From assembly GCF_900445235.1 (NCBI RefSeq), contig NZ_UFSM01000002.1:62001-126000 (forward strand): 64,000 bases of DNA, written 5' to 3'. Below the pieces are notes generated by a model, which ran no database searches, was not told the DNA's origin, and saw only the letters and a program-made list of their open reading frames with translations. This DNA is from Aminobacter aminovorans (lineage in GTDB: Bacteria > Pseudomonadota > Alphaproteobacteria > Rhizobiales > Rhizobiaceae). Positions 9,432-18,537 of the stretch are shown piece by piece; position 1 is the stretch's first letter, and each line of letters begins with the position of its first letter. The translations under genes and the position numbers were made by a program.

Positions 9432-10208
9432 CTACGCCTTCTCGGCAAAGGCCTTTTCGACCACATATTCGCCTGCTGTGGCATTGTTTCCCTCCGCCAT
9501 TCCGAGCCTTTCTAGGATATCGCGCATATCGGCGATGAAGGCGGGGCTGCCGCATAGCATGGCACGATCGTTCTCTGCCGAGATCGCCGGCAGGCCGATG
9601 TCCGAAAATAGCGCGCCCGAACGGATAAGATCGGTGATGCGGCCGCGGTTGCGGAAAGGTTCCCGCGTCACCGTCGGGTAATAGATCAGCTTCTCCGACA
9701 GCAGCTCACCGAAATACTCATTGGCCGGAAACTCCTCGATGATCTGATGCTTGTAGGCCAGTTCTTCGGTCTGCCTGCAGCCATGCACCAGAACGACGCG
9801 CTCATAGCGCTCGAAGGTTTCCGGATCGCGGATCAGGCTCATGAACGGCGCCAGACCCGTGCCGGTGCCGAACAGGTAGAGATTGCGGCCCGGCCTGACG
9901 TTTGACACGAGCAGCGTTCCTGTCGCCTTGCGTCCCACCACTATGCTGTCGCCGACGGCCAGATGCTGGAGACGCGAGGTCAGCGGGCCATTCGGCACCT
10001 TGATCGACAGGAACTCGAGCGTCTCGTCGTAATTTGGGCTGACCACGCTGTAGGCCCGCAGCAGCGGCTTGCCGTCCACCTCCAGCCCGATCATTGCGAA
10101 CTGGCCATTCTCGAAGCGGAACGCCGGGTCGCGTGTCGTGGTGAAGGAGAAAAGTGTGTCGGTCCAGTGATGCACGCTCAACACCTGCTGCTGGGTAAGG
10201 TTGCTCAT
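9432..10208 (-). CDS. fpr: ferredoxin-NADP+ reductase
   Basis: The 258-residue flavoenzyme has the FAD-binding motif RAYSVVSP, the NADP-binding GTGTGLAPFMSLI segment, MLCGSPAF, and the C-terminal YVVEKAF ending typical of the bacterial subclass with the extended tail. It exchanges electrons between NADPH and ferredoxin or flavodoxin. It lies 65 bp after livF in the same direction, at the end of an operon with a ferredoxin-dependent 2-oxoacid oxidoreductase, so it may recycle the reduced ferredoxin made there; that link is inference. Confidence 0.92.
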   Translation of the reverse strand: MSNLTQQQVLSVHHWTDTLFSFTTTRDPAFRFENGQFAMIGLEVDGKPLLRAYSVVSPNYDETLEFLSIKVPNGPLTSRLQHLAVGDSIVVGRKATGTLLVSNVRPGRNLYLFGTGTGLAPFMSLIRDPETFERYERVVLVHGCRQTEELAYKHQIIEEFPANEYFGELLSEKLIYYPTVTREPFRNRGRITDLIRSGALFSDIGLPAISAENDRAMLCGSPAFIADMRDILERLGMAEGNNATAGEYVVEKAFAEKA

Positions 10209-10273
10209 TCCCCGTGCTCCTCGCTAAGGGTTCAGGTCCGTTCGGACGTTGGAAGTGTGAGTGGGTGACGCCG

Positions 10274-10978
10274 CTAGACGGCCAGGTGCCGTTGCTTGAT
10301 GTCAGGGTCGGCGTCGAACTCCTGCCAGCTGCCGCGGAAGGCGATGCGGCCGGTGTCCATCACCAGCACCGTGTCGGTTGTCTGCCTGGCAAACCAGATG
10401 TTCTGTTCGCACAACAGCAGTGCTGCCTGCTCGGCCTCGCACAGCTCGCGCACGCTGACAGCAAGCTGCTCGACGATCGCCGGTGCCAGCCCCTCGGTCG
10501 GCTCGTCCAGCAGAAGCAGCCGCGGGCGGCAGGCGATTGCCCTGGCAATCGCCACCATCTGCTGCTGGCCGCCGCTGATCTGGCCGCCGCCGCGTTCGCT
10601 GATCGGCTGCAGCATCGGGAAGCGGTCGACGATCTCCTGAGCAGGAATGGGCGTACGGCCGGGCGGGGTCGCATAGGCAGCCATCCTGATGTTCTCGCGC
10701 ACCGTCAGATGCTGGTAGATACGTCGGTCCTCCGGTACCAGCTGCAGGCCGAGCCGTGCCCGCTTGAACGCCGGCAGGCCCTTGAGCGACCGGCCCTCCC
10801 AGCGAACCTCGCCATCGACGGTCGGGCCGGCATTCATGATCGACTTCAAGAGCGTCGACTTGCCCGCACCGTTGCGGCCGATCACGGCCACCCGGCCGAG
10901 GACAGGAACATCGAGGTCGACGCCGTGCAGGATGTGGCTGCCGCCATAGAAGGCGTTGATGCGGCTTGCCTCAAGCAT
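10274..10978 (-). CDS. livF: branched-chain amino acid-type ABC transporter ATPase
   Basis: At 234 residues it is the usual LivF size, with Walker A GRNGAGKS, signature ISGGQQQM and Walker B LLLLDEPTEGLAP. The start overlaps the end of livG by 8 bp. It forms the ATPase dimer of a HAAT-type importer with LivG. Substrates of this family include branched-chain amino acids, amides, and many aromatic or aliphatic acids; the adjacent CoA ligase makes a carboxylic acid likely. Confidence 0.92.
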   Translation of the reverse strand: MLEASRINAFYGGSHILHGVDLDVPVLGRVAVIGRNGAGKSTLLKSIMNAGPTVDGEVRWEGRSLKGLPAFKRARLGLQLVPEDRRIYQHLTVRENIRMAAYATPPGRTPIPAQEIVDRFPMLQPISERGGGQISGGQQQMVAIARAIACRPRLLLLDEPTEGLAPAIVEQLAVSVRELCEAEQAALLLCEQNIWFARQTTDTVLVMDTGRIAFRGSWQEFDADPDIKQRHLAV

Positions 10979-11735
10979 GATGCGCCTCCTTGCCGAGATA
11001 GACGTCGCGCACCACAGGGTCGGCGCGGATGTCGTCGATGCTACCTTCCGCGATCTTGCGGCCCTGGTTCATCACCATGATGCGGTCGGCCAGCCCGAAG
11101 ATGACGCCCATGTCGTGCTCGGTCATGATGACGGTCAGGCCGCTGCCCTTGCCGCTGATGCTGCGGATCAGCTCGGTTACGCCAACGCGTTCGCTGGGCG
11201 ACATGCCTGCGGTGGGTTCGTCGAGCATCAGGACCTTGGGCCGCCCGGCGAGCGTGATCCCAAGTTCCAGCCGCTTCTTGTCGCCATGCGACAGTTGAGC
11301 GGCGGCAATGCTTGCCTTGCGCTCCAGCGACAGCCTGGCCAGGATCTCACTGGCCTCGTCCACGGTCGCGCGGGACGGCCTGACCTGATACCAGGGCGTG
11401 TCGCGCTGTCCCATGTTCTTGGCGCGCGCCTCGATGGCAACGACGATGTTCTCCTCAGCAGTCATTTCCTTGAAGATGCGCGCCATCTGGAAGGTGCGGC
11501 CCATTCCCGCACGCGTGCGGCGGTATGCTGGTTCCTTCGTTACATCCTTGCCGAGGAACTCGACTGTTCCCGCCTCACAGCCGACTTCGCCGGTCATGAC
11601 CTTGAACAGCGTCGTCTTGCCGGCCCCATTGGGGCCGATGATGGCGAAGGTCTCACCTTCCAGAATCTCCGCCTCGATGCTGTGCAGCACCTTGAGCGCG
11701 CCATAACTCTTGTCGACGGAATGCAGTCGGATCAT
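10971..11735 (-). CDS. livG: branched-chain amino acid-type ABC transporter ATPase
   Basis: The 254-residue product has Walker A GPNGAGKT, the signature region LSHGDKKRLELG in place of a canonical LSGGQ, and LMLDEPTAGMSP, all normal for LivG. I chose the ATG at 11735, 5 bp after the livM stop, which gives the standard N-terminus MIRLHSVDKSYG. It pairs with LivF to energise LivHM. Confidence 0.92.
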   Translation of the reverse strand: MIRLHSVDKSYGALKVLHSIEAEILEGETFAIIGPNGAGKTTLFKVMTGEVGCEAGTVEFLGKDVTKEPAYRRTRAGMGRTFQMARIFKEMTAEENIVVAIEARAKNMGQRDTPWYQVRPSRATVDEASEILARLSLERKASIAAAQLSHGDKKRLELGITLAGRPKVLMLDEPTAGMSPSERVGVTELIRSISGKGSGLTVIMTEHDMGVIFGLADRIMVMNQGRKIAEGSIDDIRADPVVRDVYLGKEAHHA

Positions 11736-11740
11736 CGCCC

Positions 11741-12751
11741 CTACTCCTTCACTGGCCGGAGGGTCGCCGCTGTGGCCGTCGCCTCGGCCCGATACGGATC
11801 TGCGACGAGGCGGCCGACCAGCGCGTTCCAGGCACCGGCCACGCCAGTGGGAAACAGCAGTACGACACCAAGCAGGATGCCGCCGGTGATGATCTCCTGG
11901 ACACCGACCAGGGTGCGCGTCGAGAACTCGATTGCGGAGAACAGGAAGGCGCCGATCATCGGCCCCCAGAAGGACGACGCACCGCCCAGAAGGGTGAACA
12001 GTATAGGTTGCGTCGAGCGCATCATGTTGCCGATGTCGGGCGTGACGATCTGGGCCCAGGGCGCGAAGAGCGACCCAGCGCAGGCGGCAATCGCACCCGA
12101 GATGGTGAATGCGACCAGGCGGTAGCGATGGGTGTCGACGCCCATGAAGGCAGCACGTTCGGTGTCCAGCCGGATCGTGCGCAACGTGCGACCGAAGCGG
12201 CCGTGGGCGATCCACCAGCACAGGGCCACCAGAAGAGCGCAGGCGATGCACAGGAACCAGTAGTAGTGGTTGCCTTGGGCGAGATCGACGGTGGCGACGC
12301 CGATGGATGCCTTCGGCCGGACAATGCTTGGGATGCCATCCTCCGCACCCAGCCAATGGATCTTGGCGAGCGTGATGCGCAGCAATTCTGCCAGCGCGAG
12401 CGTCAGGATGGCGAGGAAGATGCCGGTCGACCGCCTGAGCGCCACGACACCGATGACAAAGGCCACCGCTCCGCCAACGACCGTCGACAGGGCGATCAGC
12501 AGCAGGAACTGCCCTTCATACCCGGCGCGCAGTGTCACCGCCATCGTATAGGCGCCGATGGAAAACAGCCCACCGCTGCCAAAGCTGGCCAGGCCGGCAT
12601 AACCGAACAGCAGGTTCCAGGAGAGGGCGAAGACGGCGACAACCATTGTCGTGCCGGCGAGGAATACCAGCCCGGAATTGGCCCAGAAGGGCAGCAGGAC
12701 GAGAGCTGCCACAAGGACCGCGAGCAGAGCGCCCGAAATCGCGCGGTTCAT
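11741..12751 (-). CDS. livM: branched-chain amino acid-type ABC transporter permease
   Basis: A 336-residue permease with many membrane segments and the family loop GYAGLASFGSGGLFSIGAY. The ATG at 12751 overlaps the livH stop by 4 bp; an alternative start further upstream would run into livH. It forms the translocation pore with LivH. The late GGASSFWGPMIGAF motif contacts the ATPases. Confidence 0.9.
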   Translation of the reverse strand: MNRAISGALLAVLVAALVLLPFWANSGLVFLAGTTMVVAVFALSWNLLFGYAGLASFGSGGLFSIGAYTMAVTLRAGYEGQFLLLIALSTVVGGAVAFVIGVVALRRSTGIFLAILTLALAELLRITLAKIHWLGAEDGIPSIVRPKASIGVATVDLAQGNHYYWFLCIACALLVALCWWIAHGRFGRTLRTIRLDTERAAFMGVDTHRYRLVAFTISGAIAACAGSLFAPWAQIVTPDIGNMMRSTQPILFTLLGGASSFWGPMIGAFLFSAIEFSTRTLVGVQEIITGGILLGVVLLFPTGVAGAWNALVGRLVADPYRAEATATAATLRPVKE

Positions 12752-13611
12752 AGCCGGCTCTCCCCGAGGATGCCGTTCGGCCACATCAGCAGGAAGGCGA
12801 CCATGCCGACATAGACGGCAACGCCCGGATAGGCCGGCAGGAACATTGTATTGAGGCCGTCGATCAGGCCGAGCAGGATGGCGGCGATAAAGGCGCCGCG
12901 GACATTGCCCAGCCCGCCGATGACAACGGTGATGAAGGCGAGCAGCAGGAAGGTGTCGCCGAGCGCCGGCGACAGCGTCTGGTTGGGCAGCAACAGTCCG
13001 CCGGCAAGCCCGGCAAGCGCAAAGCTGCCGCCAACCGCCGCCATGATACCCGCCGGAACGTTGATGCCCAGCAATTCTGCCATCCAGCCGTCACGGGCGA
13101 TCGCAGTGATCATCTTGCCGGCCCAGGCCCGATGGATGACGAAGTCGAGTGCCAGGAAAACGACGATGCCGGAGCCGATGATGAACAACGAGAAGGACGG
13201 CACGAACAGGCCGAATATATCGACGCCGGTATCGATGCCGGGAGGCGGGTCGACCGACAGGAACTCGAGCCCCCATACAAGCTTCACGAAGCCCACACAT
13301 ACAAGCATGACCGCGAAGGTTGCGATCAGCATGTAGTGTTCGTCGACATGCTGAATGCGCCGGAGGACGAAACGCTGGACAACGATCCCGAGGACGCCCA
13401 CCACCAGCGCCGCAACCGCGGCCGCGGCAACCAGCGCCAGGACCGAACGCGGCGCCGAGCCGACGAGCGAGCTCGCGACATAGGCGCCGATCATGAAGAA
13501 GGCGCCATGGGCGAAGTTGAGGATGCGCATGATCCCGAAGACGAGGGTCAGACCCGCGGCGACAAGGAACACGGCCATCCCGGTCGTGAGACCGTTGACC
13601 AGCGTAAACAT
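12748..13611 (-). CDS. livH: branched-chain amino acid-type ABC transporter permease
   Basis: The 287-residue integral membrane protein has the LivH hallmarks: LTLVFGIMRILNFAHGAFFMIGAY in its first third (residues about 21-44) and the ATPase-contact region VIGGLGNVRGAF. It starts 14 bp after the stop of the binding-protein gene and overlaps livM. Membrane half-channel of the importer. Confidence 0.92.
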   Translation of the reverse strand: MFTLVNGLTTGMAVFLVAAGLTLVFGIMRILNFAHGAFFMIGAYVASSLVGSAPRSVLALVAAAAVAALVVGVLGIVVQRFVLRRIQHVDEHYMLIATFAVMLVCVGFVKLVWGLEFLSVDPPPGIDTGVDIFGLFVPSFSLFIIGSGIVVFLALDFVIHRAWAGKMITAIARDGWMAELLGINVPAGIMAAVGGSFALAGLAGGLLLPNQTLSPALGDTFLLLAFITVVIGGLGNVRGAFIAAILLGLIDGLNTMFLPAYPGVAVYVGMVAFLLMWPNGILGESRL

Positions 13612-13625
13612 CTGATTTTCCGCCT

Positions 13626-14870
13626 CTAGTTGAGCTTGGAGCCGGGGGTTGCCTTCTCCAGGAACTCCGCGCCCGGAAGCTGCGCCGTCTCGAACACGCT
13701 CCAGCCATTGGCGTTCTTGTCGTCTCGGCCGAAGCGGATGTAGGTCAGGTCGCCGGCAAAGCCGTGGTCTTCCTTGCGGAACTGGATCTTGCCCAGCGCC
13801 CCTTGCGGCGTCTCGGTCTCGATGGTCGGGATCAGCTTGGCCGCGTCGAGCGAACCCGCTTTGGCAACAGCATTGGCGATCGTCAGGATGCTGTCGTGCG
13901 AAACGCCGATGTACCAGTTCGGATATTCATCGCCGCGCAGCTTGATGTAGGCCTTGTGGACCTCGTCGCTGACCGGGTTGCCCTTGTTGGCAGCCGGGTA
14001 CCAGCCGGTCCAGCTCCATAGCGACGCAGGCGTGTTGGCGCCCATGGCTTTTGCGATGGCGAATTCGTTGGCAGAGTCGCACAGCACCTTGAACTTCTCG
14101 TCGAGACCGAAGGTGCGGGCCTGCTTGTAGTAGCTGATGGCGTCGGCGCCCTGCAGTACGTTGAACAGCCCCGGCGCGCCCGACCCGATGATGTTGGAAA
14201 TCTGGTTGCGGAAGTCGGCGCCGCCATAGGGCACCAGCACCGGGTCGAGCACCTCGACCTTGCGACCGGCTTTTTCGGCCTCCGCCTTCAGCCCCCTGGT
14301 GAAGGCGTTGGTGATGTCGGCAAGCGCGGTGACATCGGAGCGCAGCGTTGCCCACTTCTCGATCTCCGGGTGCTTCTGGGCCATCAGGGTACCGTAGCCG
14401 CCGAAACACATCGGCGACGAAAAGCCGAGGCGGAAGGCGCGCGGATTGTAGGCTTCATGGGTCAGTGCAAGCGCCGATGCCCCCACCATGATCATGGTGA
14501 CATCAGCTTCCTCGAGCAGCGGCAAGGTGCCGAGAAGGTTGGCGGTGAAGGTGCCCTGGGCAAAAAGCTTGATGCCATTGCCGGTCAGTTCGCGGAAAGC
14601 AGTGACGGCACCTTCGGGCGAGTTCTTGTCGTCGCGCACCACCAACTCGATCTTCGCGCCATTGACGCCGCCGGCAGCATTGAGGCGCTCGACCGCAATC
14701 TCGCAGCCATCCTTGATGTAGTTGCCGTAGAGCTGGCCCGGGCCGCTCAACGTGGTGATCAGGCCGATGCGTACCGCCTCGCCCTGTTGGGCTCGCAAGA
14801 TGCCCGGCATCGCCAGCGTGCCGAGGCCCGCTGCAGAAGTCGTCAAAAAATGTCTTCTGTTCAATCGCAT
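13626..14870 (-). CDS. ABC transporter substrate-binding protein, LivK-like, Tat-type leader
   Basis: A 414-residue periplasmic binding protein of the LivJ/LivK (Peripla_BP_6) family. The N-terminus MRLNRRHFLTTSA carries a twin-arginine pattern and a cleavage region near ILRAQQGE, so export is probably by the Tat route. Conserved segments include IGLITTLSGPGQLYG and ELVVRDDKNSPEGAV. Its ligand is unknown; the co-transcribed CoA ligase and oxoacid oxidoreductase suggest a carboxylic or 2-oxo acid rather than leucine. Confidence 0.88.
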   Translation of the reverse strand: MRLNRRHFLTTSAAGLGTLAMPGILRAQQGEAVRIGLITTLSGPGQLYGNYIKDGCEIAVERLNAAGGVNGAKIELVVRDDKNSPEGAVTAFRELTGNGIKLFAQGTFTANLLGTLPLLEEADVTMIMVGASALALTHEAYNPRAFRLGFSSPMCFGGYGTLMAQKHPEIEKWATLRSDVTALADITNAFTRGLKAEAEKAGRKVEVLDPVLVPYGGADFRNQISNIIGSGAPGLFNVLQGADAISYYKQARTFGLDEKFKVLCDSANEFAIAKAMGANTPASLWSWTGWYPAANKGNPVSDEVHKAYIKLRGDEYPNWYIGVSHDSILTIANAVAKAGSLDAAKLIPTIETETPQGALGKIQFRKEDHGFAGDLTYIRFGRDDKNANGWSVFETAQLPGAEFLEKATPGSKLN

Positions 14871-14887
14871 GTCTTCCTCCCAAAAGA

Positions 14888-14908
14888 CCGGGGCTTCCTC
14901 CTCCCCGG
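14888..14908 (-). promoter_or_regulatory. short intergenic hairpin between CoA ligase and binding protein genes
   Basis: Arms CCGGGG (14888-14893) and CCCCGG (14903-14908) pair perfectly around a 9-base loop in the 49-bp gap upstream of the binding-protein gene. No T-tract is seen. Probably an RNA-processing or stability element. Confidence 0.35.
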
Positions 14909-14919
14909 ATGAAATACGG

Positions 14920-16416
14920 TCAGTGGATCTGCAGAACCAACTCCCTCACGCGCGAGCGCATGATCTGTCCGGTGGCCGGCGTCTTTGGCAGTTCGTCGAC
15001 AGCCACGATGCGGCGGGGATGCTTGAAGGTCGCCAGCGACTGGCCGAGATGGCTGCGCACGGCCTCCAGGCTCGGGCATTCGCCCGGGCGGTCGAGTACG
15101 ACGGCGGCACAGACCAGCTCGCCCCATACGGGGTCCGGCAAACCGACAACGGCGACCGAACGGATTCCCGGACAGCCGGCGAGCGCGAGCTCCACCTCGG
15201 CAGGTGCCACCGTCTCGCCACCCGAGCGGATGACCTCGCGGCGGCGACCCGTAATGGTCAGGAAGCCTTCGCCATCCGTCTCGGCGATATCGCCGCTGCG
15301 ATACCATCCGTCGACGAACACCTCGGCAGTCTGATCGGGCAGTTCGAAATAGCCGTCCATCATGCTGAGCGAGCGCAGTTGCAACTCGCCATCGATTATG
15401 CGCGTCTCGTTGCCAGGCAAGGGAAGGCCTACACTGCCGGGCTTGCGGTCGATCTCGGAATCGTTGAGGCCGAGTGCTGCGCCGAACTCGGTCGAGCCAT
15501 ACATCGCAGCGCGATAGGCGCGCGGAAAGCAGGCGCGGATGCGATCCATCAGCACGGGGTCGAAGCGCGACGTGCCTGACGCCGCCGAGCGTACCACTGA
15601 ACCGTCGAAAGCGACGTTGGAGGCGAGCAGCCGCTCCCAGACAGCCGGAATGCAGTAGAGAAAAGCCGGTTTCCAGCGGTCTATGGCGCGGGCAAGCATG
15701 TCGCCTTCGGGACGGCTGACGAAGTGCACAGCGCGCCGATGCGCCCAGTTCTCCATCAGGTAGTTCCAGCCGGCCCAATGGAACATCGGGAACGTCATCA
15801 GTTCGCCACGGCCACCCGACGTGACGAAACGCGAGGCGCCGAGATAGGAGCGCAGCCAACTTGCCTTATGCGACAGCACTACGCCCTTCGGCCGGCCCGT
15901 GCTGCCGCTGGTCAGGAAGATCGCATGGGTGTCCTCTTCCTCGACGCCGAGGTCGGGAAGTCCGTCGCAACTGGCCCTGCTGGCAAGAGCATCAAGGTTT
16001 ACGCCCGCAGTTGCCGCGGCGCCGGCACCGAGGATCGCCACCGGAATATCGGCGCAGGCCGAGGACAAGCGATGGCCGTCCTGCCGCGACGGATCGAGCA
16101 CGAGAAGGTCCGGCCGGATATAGTCGGCGATCGGCAGCAGCTCGTCTCGCGACAGCGCCGGGTTCAGCGGCACGAAGGCAGCTCCCAGTCGCTGGCTGGC
16201 GAAATAAAAGGCCAGATGATCGAGTGTCATTTCAGCCTGGAACAGGATGCGGCTACCACGCTTGATGCCGAGCGACTGCAGGCTCCTCGCCATGGCGTTG
16301 GCCAAGCCGTCGACCTCGGCGAACGTGATGGTGCGTTCGTCGAGCGAAGCGGCCAGTGCGTTCGGCGTCGAACTGACAGCAAGATCGAGTATGCGATGGA
16401 CGAGCCGTTGCATCAT
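14920..16416 (-). CDS. acyl-CoA synthetase / AMP-dependent ligase, lacks C-terminal catalytic lysine
   Basis: The 498-residue ANL-superfamily enzyme has the P-loop TSGSTGRPKG, the YGSTEFG motif, YRSGDIAETDGEGF and the hinge GRRREVIRSGGE. The A10 motif reads LPKTPATGQIMR, with Gln where the adenylation lysine of the usual PKTxxGKIxR pattern is expected. The ATG at 16416 overlaps the beta-subunit stop by 4 bp. It would activate a carboxylic acid or its role may be limited to thioesterification; substrate unknown. Confidence 0.85.
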   Translation of the reverse strand: MMQRLVHRILDLAVSSTPNALAASLDERTITFAEVDGLANAMARSLQSLGIKRGSRILFQAEMTLDHLAFYFASQRLGAAFVPLNPALSRDELLPIADYIRPDLLVLDPSRQDGHRLSSACADIPVAILGAGAAATAGVNLDALASRASCDGLPDLGVEEEDTHAIFLTSGSTGRPKGVVLSHKASWLRSYLGASRFVTSGGRGELMTFPMFHWAGWNYLMENWAHRRAVHFVSRPEGDMLARAIDRWKPAFLYCIPAVWERLLASNVAFDGSVVRSAASGTSRFDPVLMDRIRACFPRAYRAAMYGSTEFGAALGLNDSEIDRKPGSVGLPLPGNETRIIDGELQLRSLSMMDGYFELPDQTAEVFVDGWYRSGDIAETDGEGFLTITGRRREVIRSGGETVAPAEVELALAGCPGIRSVAVVGLPDPVWGELVCAAVVLDRPGECPSLEAVRSHLGQSLATFKHPRRIVAVDELPKTPATGQIMRSRVRELVLQIH

Positions 16417-17207
16417 GCCTGTTCCGTAGCCGCAATGTCCTTGATCTCGCCCAGCGGGTAGGTCTTGCCGAGCGACTCCATCATGTAGTCCGCGCCACCT
16501 GATGCCGGCACGAACCAGCCGGTCGGGCACATGGTCAGGATCTCGACGAGGCTGAGCCCCTTCTTTTCCATCTGTCGCTGGAAGCCCTTGCGGATCAGTC
16601 GCCGCGTCGCCGCGATCGAGGCGGCGTTGTGCACCGAGCCGCGCGCCACGAAGGCCGATCCCGGCATCGCCGCCACCATATCGCCGATGACGATGGGATA
16701 GCCGTGATAGGCGGCGTCGCGGCCTTCAAGCGTGTTCTTGGTGCGCTGGCCGATGACGGAGGACGCCGTCATCTGGCCACCGGTGTCGCCGAACACGCCG
16801 TTGTTGAGCAGGATGCAGGTGATGTTTTCACCGCGTGCCGTCGCATGCAATATCTCGGCGAGGCCCTCGCTGGTCATGTCGCCATCGCCTTGCAGCGTCC
16901 ACACCGCGACCTCCGGACGCATGCGCTTGAGGCCGGTCGCGACCGCGGGTGCGCGTCCGTGCAAGCAAAGCGTGGAGTCGACATCCATCGTCATGATGAA
17001 GGAGCCGTAACAACCATGGCCGATGATCGATACGTTCTTTTGAGCTAGGCCGAGCTCCTCGATGACCTCGAGCACCAGGCGGATGGCCACAGGCTCGCCG
17101 CAGCCCGGGCAAAGATGGTGTTCCTCGGTCTGCAGCAGCGTCGGCTTGAACGAAGCCACCTTGTTGCTCGGCGCCTCGGGCGGGCGCGTGGTCATGACGA
17201 TGCTCAT
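16413..17207 (-). CDS. 2-oxoacid:ferredoxin oxidoreductase, beta (TPP-binding) subunit
   Basis: The 264-residue subunit has the cysteine motif HHLCPGCGEP that helps ligate an iron-sulphur cluster and the TPP motif GDGDMTSEGLAEI followed by LLNNGVFGDTGGQM. The late ILTMCPTGW segment is typical of the 2-oxoisovalerate (VOR) branch. With the alpha, delta and gamma subunits encoded upstream it would decarboxylate a 2-oxo acid oxidatively to an acyl-CoA while reducing ferredoxin. The substrate is not fixed by sequence alone. Confidence 0.88.
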   Translation of the reverse strand: MSIVMTTRPPEAPSNKVASFKPTLLQTEEHHLCPGCGEPVAIRLVLEVIEELGLAQKNVSIIGHGCYGSFIMTMDVDSTLCLHGRAPAVATGLKRMRPEVAVWTLQGDGDMTSEGLAEILHATARGENITCILLNNGVFGDTGGQMTASSVIGQRTKNTLEGRDAAYHGYPIVIGDMVAAMPGSAFVARGSVHNAASIAATRRLIRKGFQRQMEKKGLSLVEILTMCPTGWFVPASGGADYMMESLGKTYPLGEIKDIAATEQA

Positions 17208-18280
17208 TTGCTGGCTCCGTGGATGGCTAGCTCGATGCGCTCGCGGATCACGGTCGCACCCATCAGGGGGCCCAGGTTCAGGCCGGACTCATCGAAGCTG
17301 ACGCCGCCGATAGCCTTGACCAGCTTGCGGTCGTGCACGTTGAGCCTGACGTCATCGATCATCTGGCCGGCGTTGAGCTCGAACACCAGCACGCGCTTGC
17401 AGCCCTCCGACGCCCGCTCGAGCGCTTCGCCCGGATAAGGCCACAGCGTGATCGGGCGGAAATAGCCCACCTTGTGGCCGTCGGCGCGCATCTCGCGCAC
17501 CACATGCTCGACGAACTTGCCGCCAGAGCCGAAGGCGACCACAAGCGTTTCAGCATCGTCTGTGAAGCCCTCTTCATGGCGCGCCTCGACGTCAGCGATG
17601 GCGTCGAACTTGGCGGCGATGCGCTCCCAGTGCTTGCTCGGGCCGGGACCAGGATCATTGGTCTTGCCGCAACCGAAGGTCCAGATCTGGCGCGACTTGC
17701 CGGTGCCACCCGAAGTGCCGTCGAGCTGCCAGTCCTTGGGCGGCAGCGGCTCGAGGTCGAGCTGCGGCAGCGTCGTTCCCATCTGGGTGCGGGCGAGCAG
17801 ATTGTCGCCCATGAAGATGACAGGCACGCGGTACTTGTCGGCCAGGTGGAAGGCGAGTTGCGCGTGCTCGACCGCCTCATGCAGGTCCTTCGGCGCCAGC
17901 GTGATGGTGCGGTAGTCGCCCCAACCGCCGCCGCGTGTCGCCTGGAAATAATCCTGCTGGTTGCGGGCCATGTTGAAGATGACGATCGGTGTCTCGTTGA
18001 GCGCGGCCTCGGCGATTGCCTCCTGCATCAGCGCCAAGCCCTGGCCGCAGGAGCCGCTGGCGGCGCGAAAACCACCCGCCGCAGCACCGAGCGCCATATT
18101 GACGCCCTCTATTTCCGTTGCCGCATTGATGCAGACCCCTTCATGGTGCGGCAACTTCTCGGCCATGTATTCGAGCAGCTCGGTCGCCGGCGACATCGGA
18201 TAGCCAGCATAAAAGCGCAGGCCCGCCTGGATCGCCGCCTCGACGATCGCCTCGCTTCCATCCATCAGGCGCATCGTCAT
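17204..18280 (-). CDS. 2-oxoacid:ferredoxin oxidoreductase, alpha subunit
   Basis: The 358-residue product contains the pyrimidine-binding domain start GYPMSPATELLEYMA, the AATEIEGVNMALGAA segment and the C-terminal transketolase-like part with LVFELNAGQM. I chose the ATG at 18280, which overlaps the ferredoxin-subunit stop by 1 base (ATGA); another ATG follows two codons later. It pairs with the beta subunit to build the TPP active site. Confidence 0.88.
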   Translation of the reverse strand: MTMRLMDGSEAIVEAAIQAGLRFYAGYPMSPATELLEYMAEKLPHHEGVCINAATEIEGVNMALGAAAGGFRAASGSCGQGLALMQEAIAEAALNETPIVIFNMARNQQDYFQATRGGGWGDYRTITLAPKDLHEAVEHAQLAFHLADKYRVPVIFMGDNLLARTQMGTTLPQLDLEPLPPKDWQLDGTSGGTGKSRQIWTFGCGKTNDPGPGPSKHWERIAAKFDAIADVEARHEEGFTDDAETLVVAFGSGGKFVEHVVREMRADGHKVGYFRPITLWPYPGEALERASEGCKRVLVFELNAGQMIDDVRLNVHDRKLVKAIGGVSFDESGLNLGPLMGATVIRERIELAIHGASK

Positions 18281-18537
18281 CACTGCATCCTTTCGGCGTC
18301 GGAGCCCGAAACGATCGGCTCGTGGTACTTGTAGACTTCGAAGACAAAGTCGGGACACACCTGCTGACAGGCGGTGCAACCGGTGCAACCGGGAGCAAGT
18401 TCGGGATAGAGGTAGCCGGTGGCATTACCGGTCCTGGACATGGTCAGGACCCTCGGCGGACAGGCAACGATACAGAGTTCGCAACCTTTGCAGCGGTCGG
18501 CATCGATGACGAGCGTGCCGCGCGTGACCTGTCTCAT
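18280..18537 (-). CDS. 2-oxoacid:ferredoxin oxidoreductase, delta subunit (2x[4Fe-4S] ferredoxin)
   Basis: An 85-residue protein with two cluster motifs, CKGCELCIVACP and CTGCTACQQVCP, each of the CxxCxxCxxxCP type. It is the separate ferredoxin-like subunit found in four-subunit archaeal-type 2-oxoacid oxidoreductases and passes electrons to the external ferredoxin. It overlaps its neighbours on both sides, which indicates tight translational coupling. Confidence 0.9.
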   Translation of the reverse strand: MRQVTRGTLVIDADRCKGCELCIVACPPRVLTMSRTGNATGYLYPELAPGCTGCTACQQVCPDFVFEVYKYHEPIVSGSDAERMQ

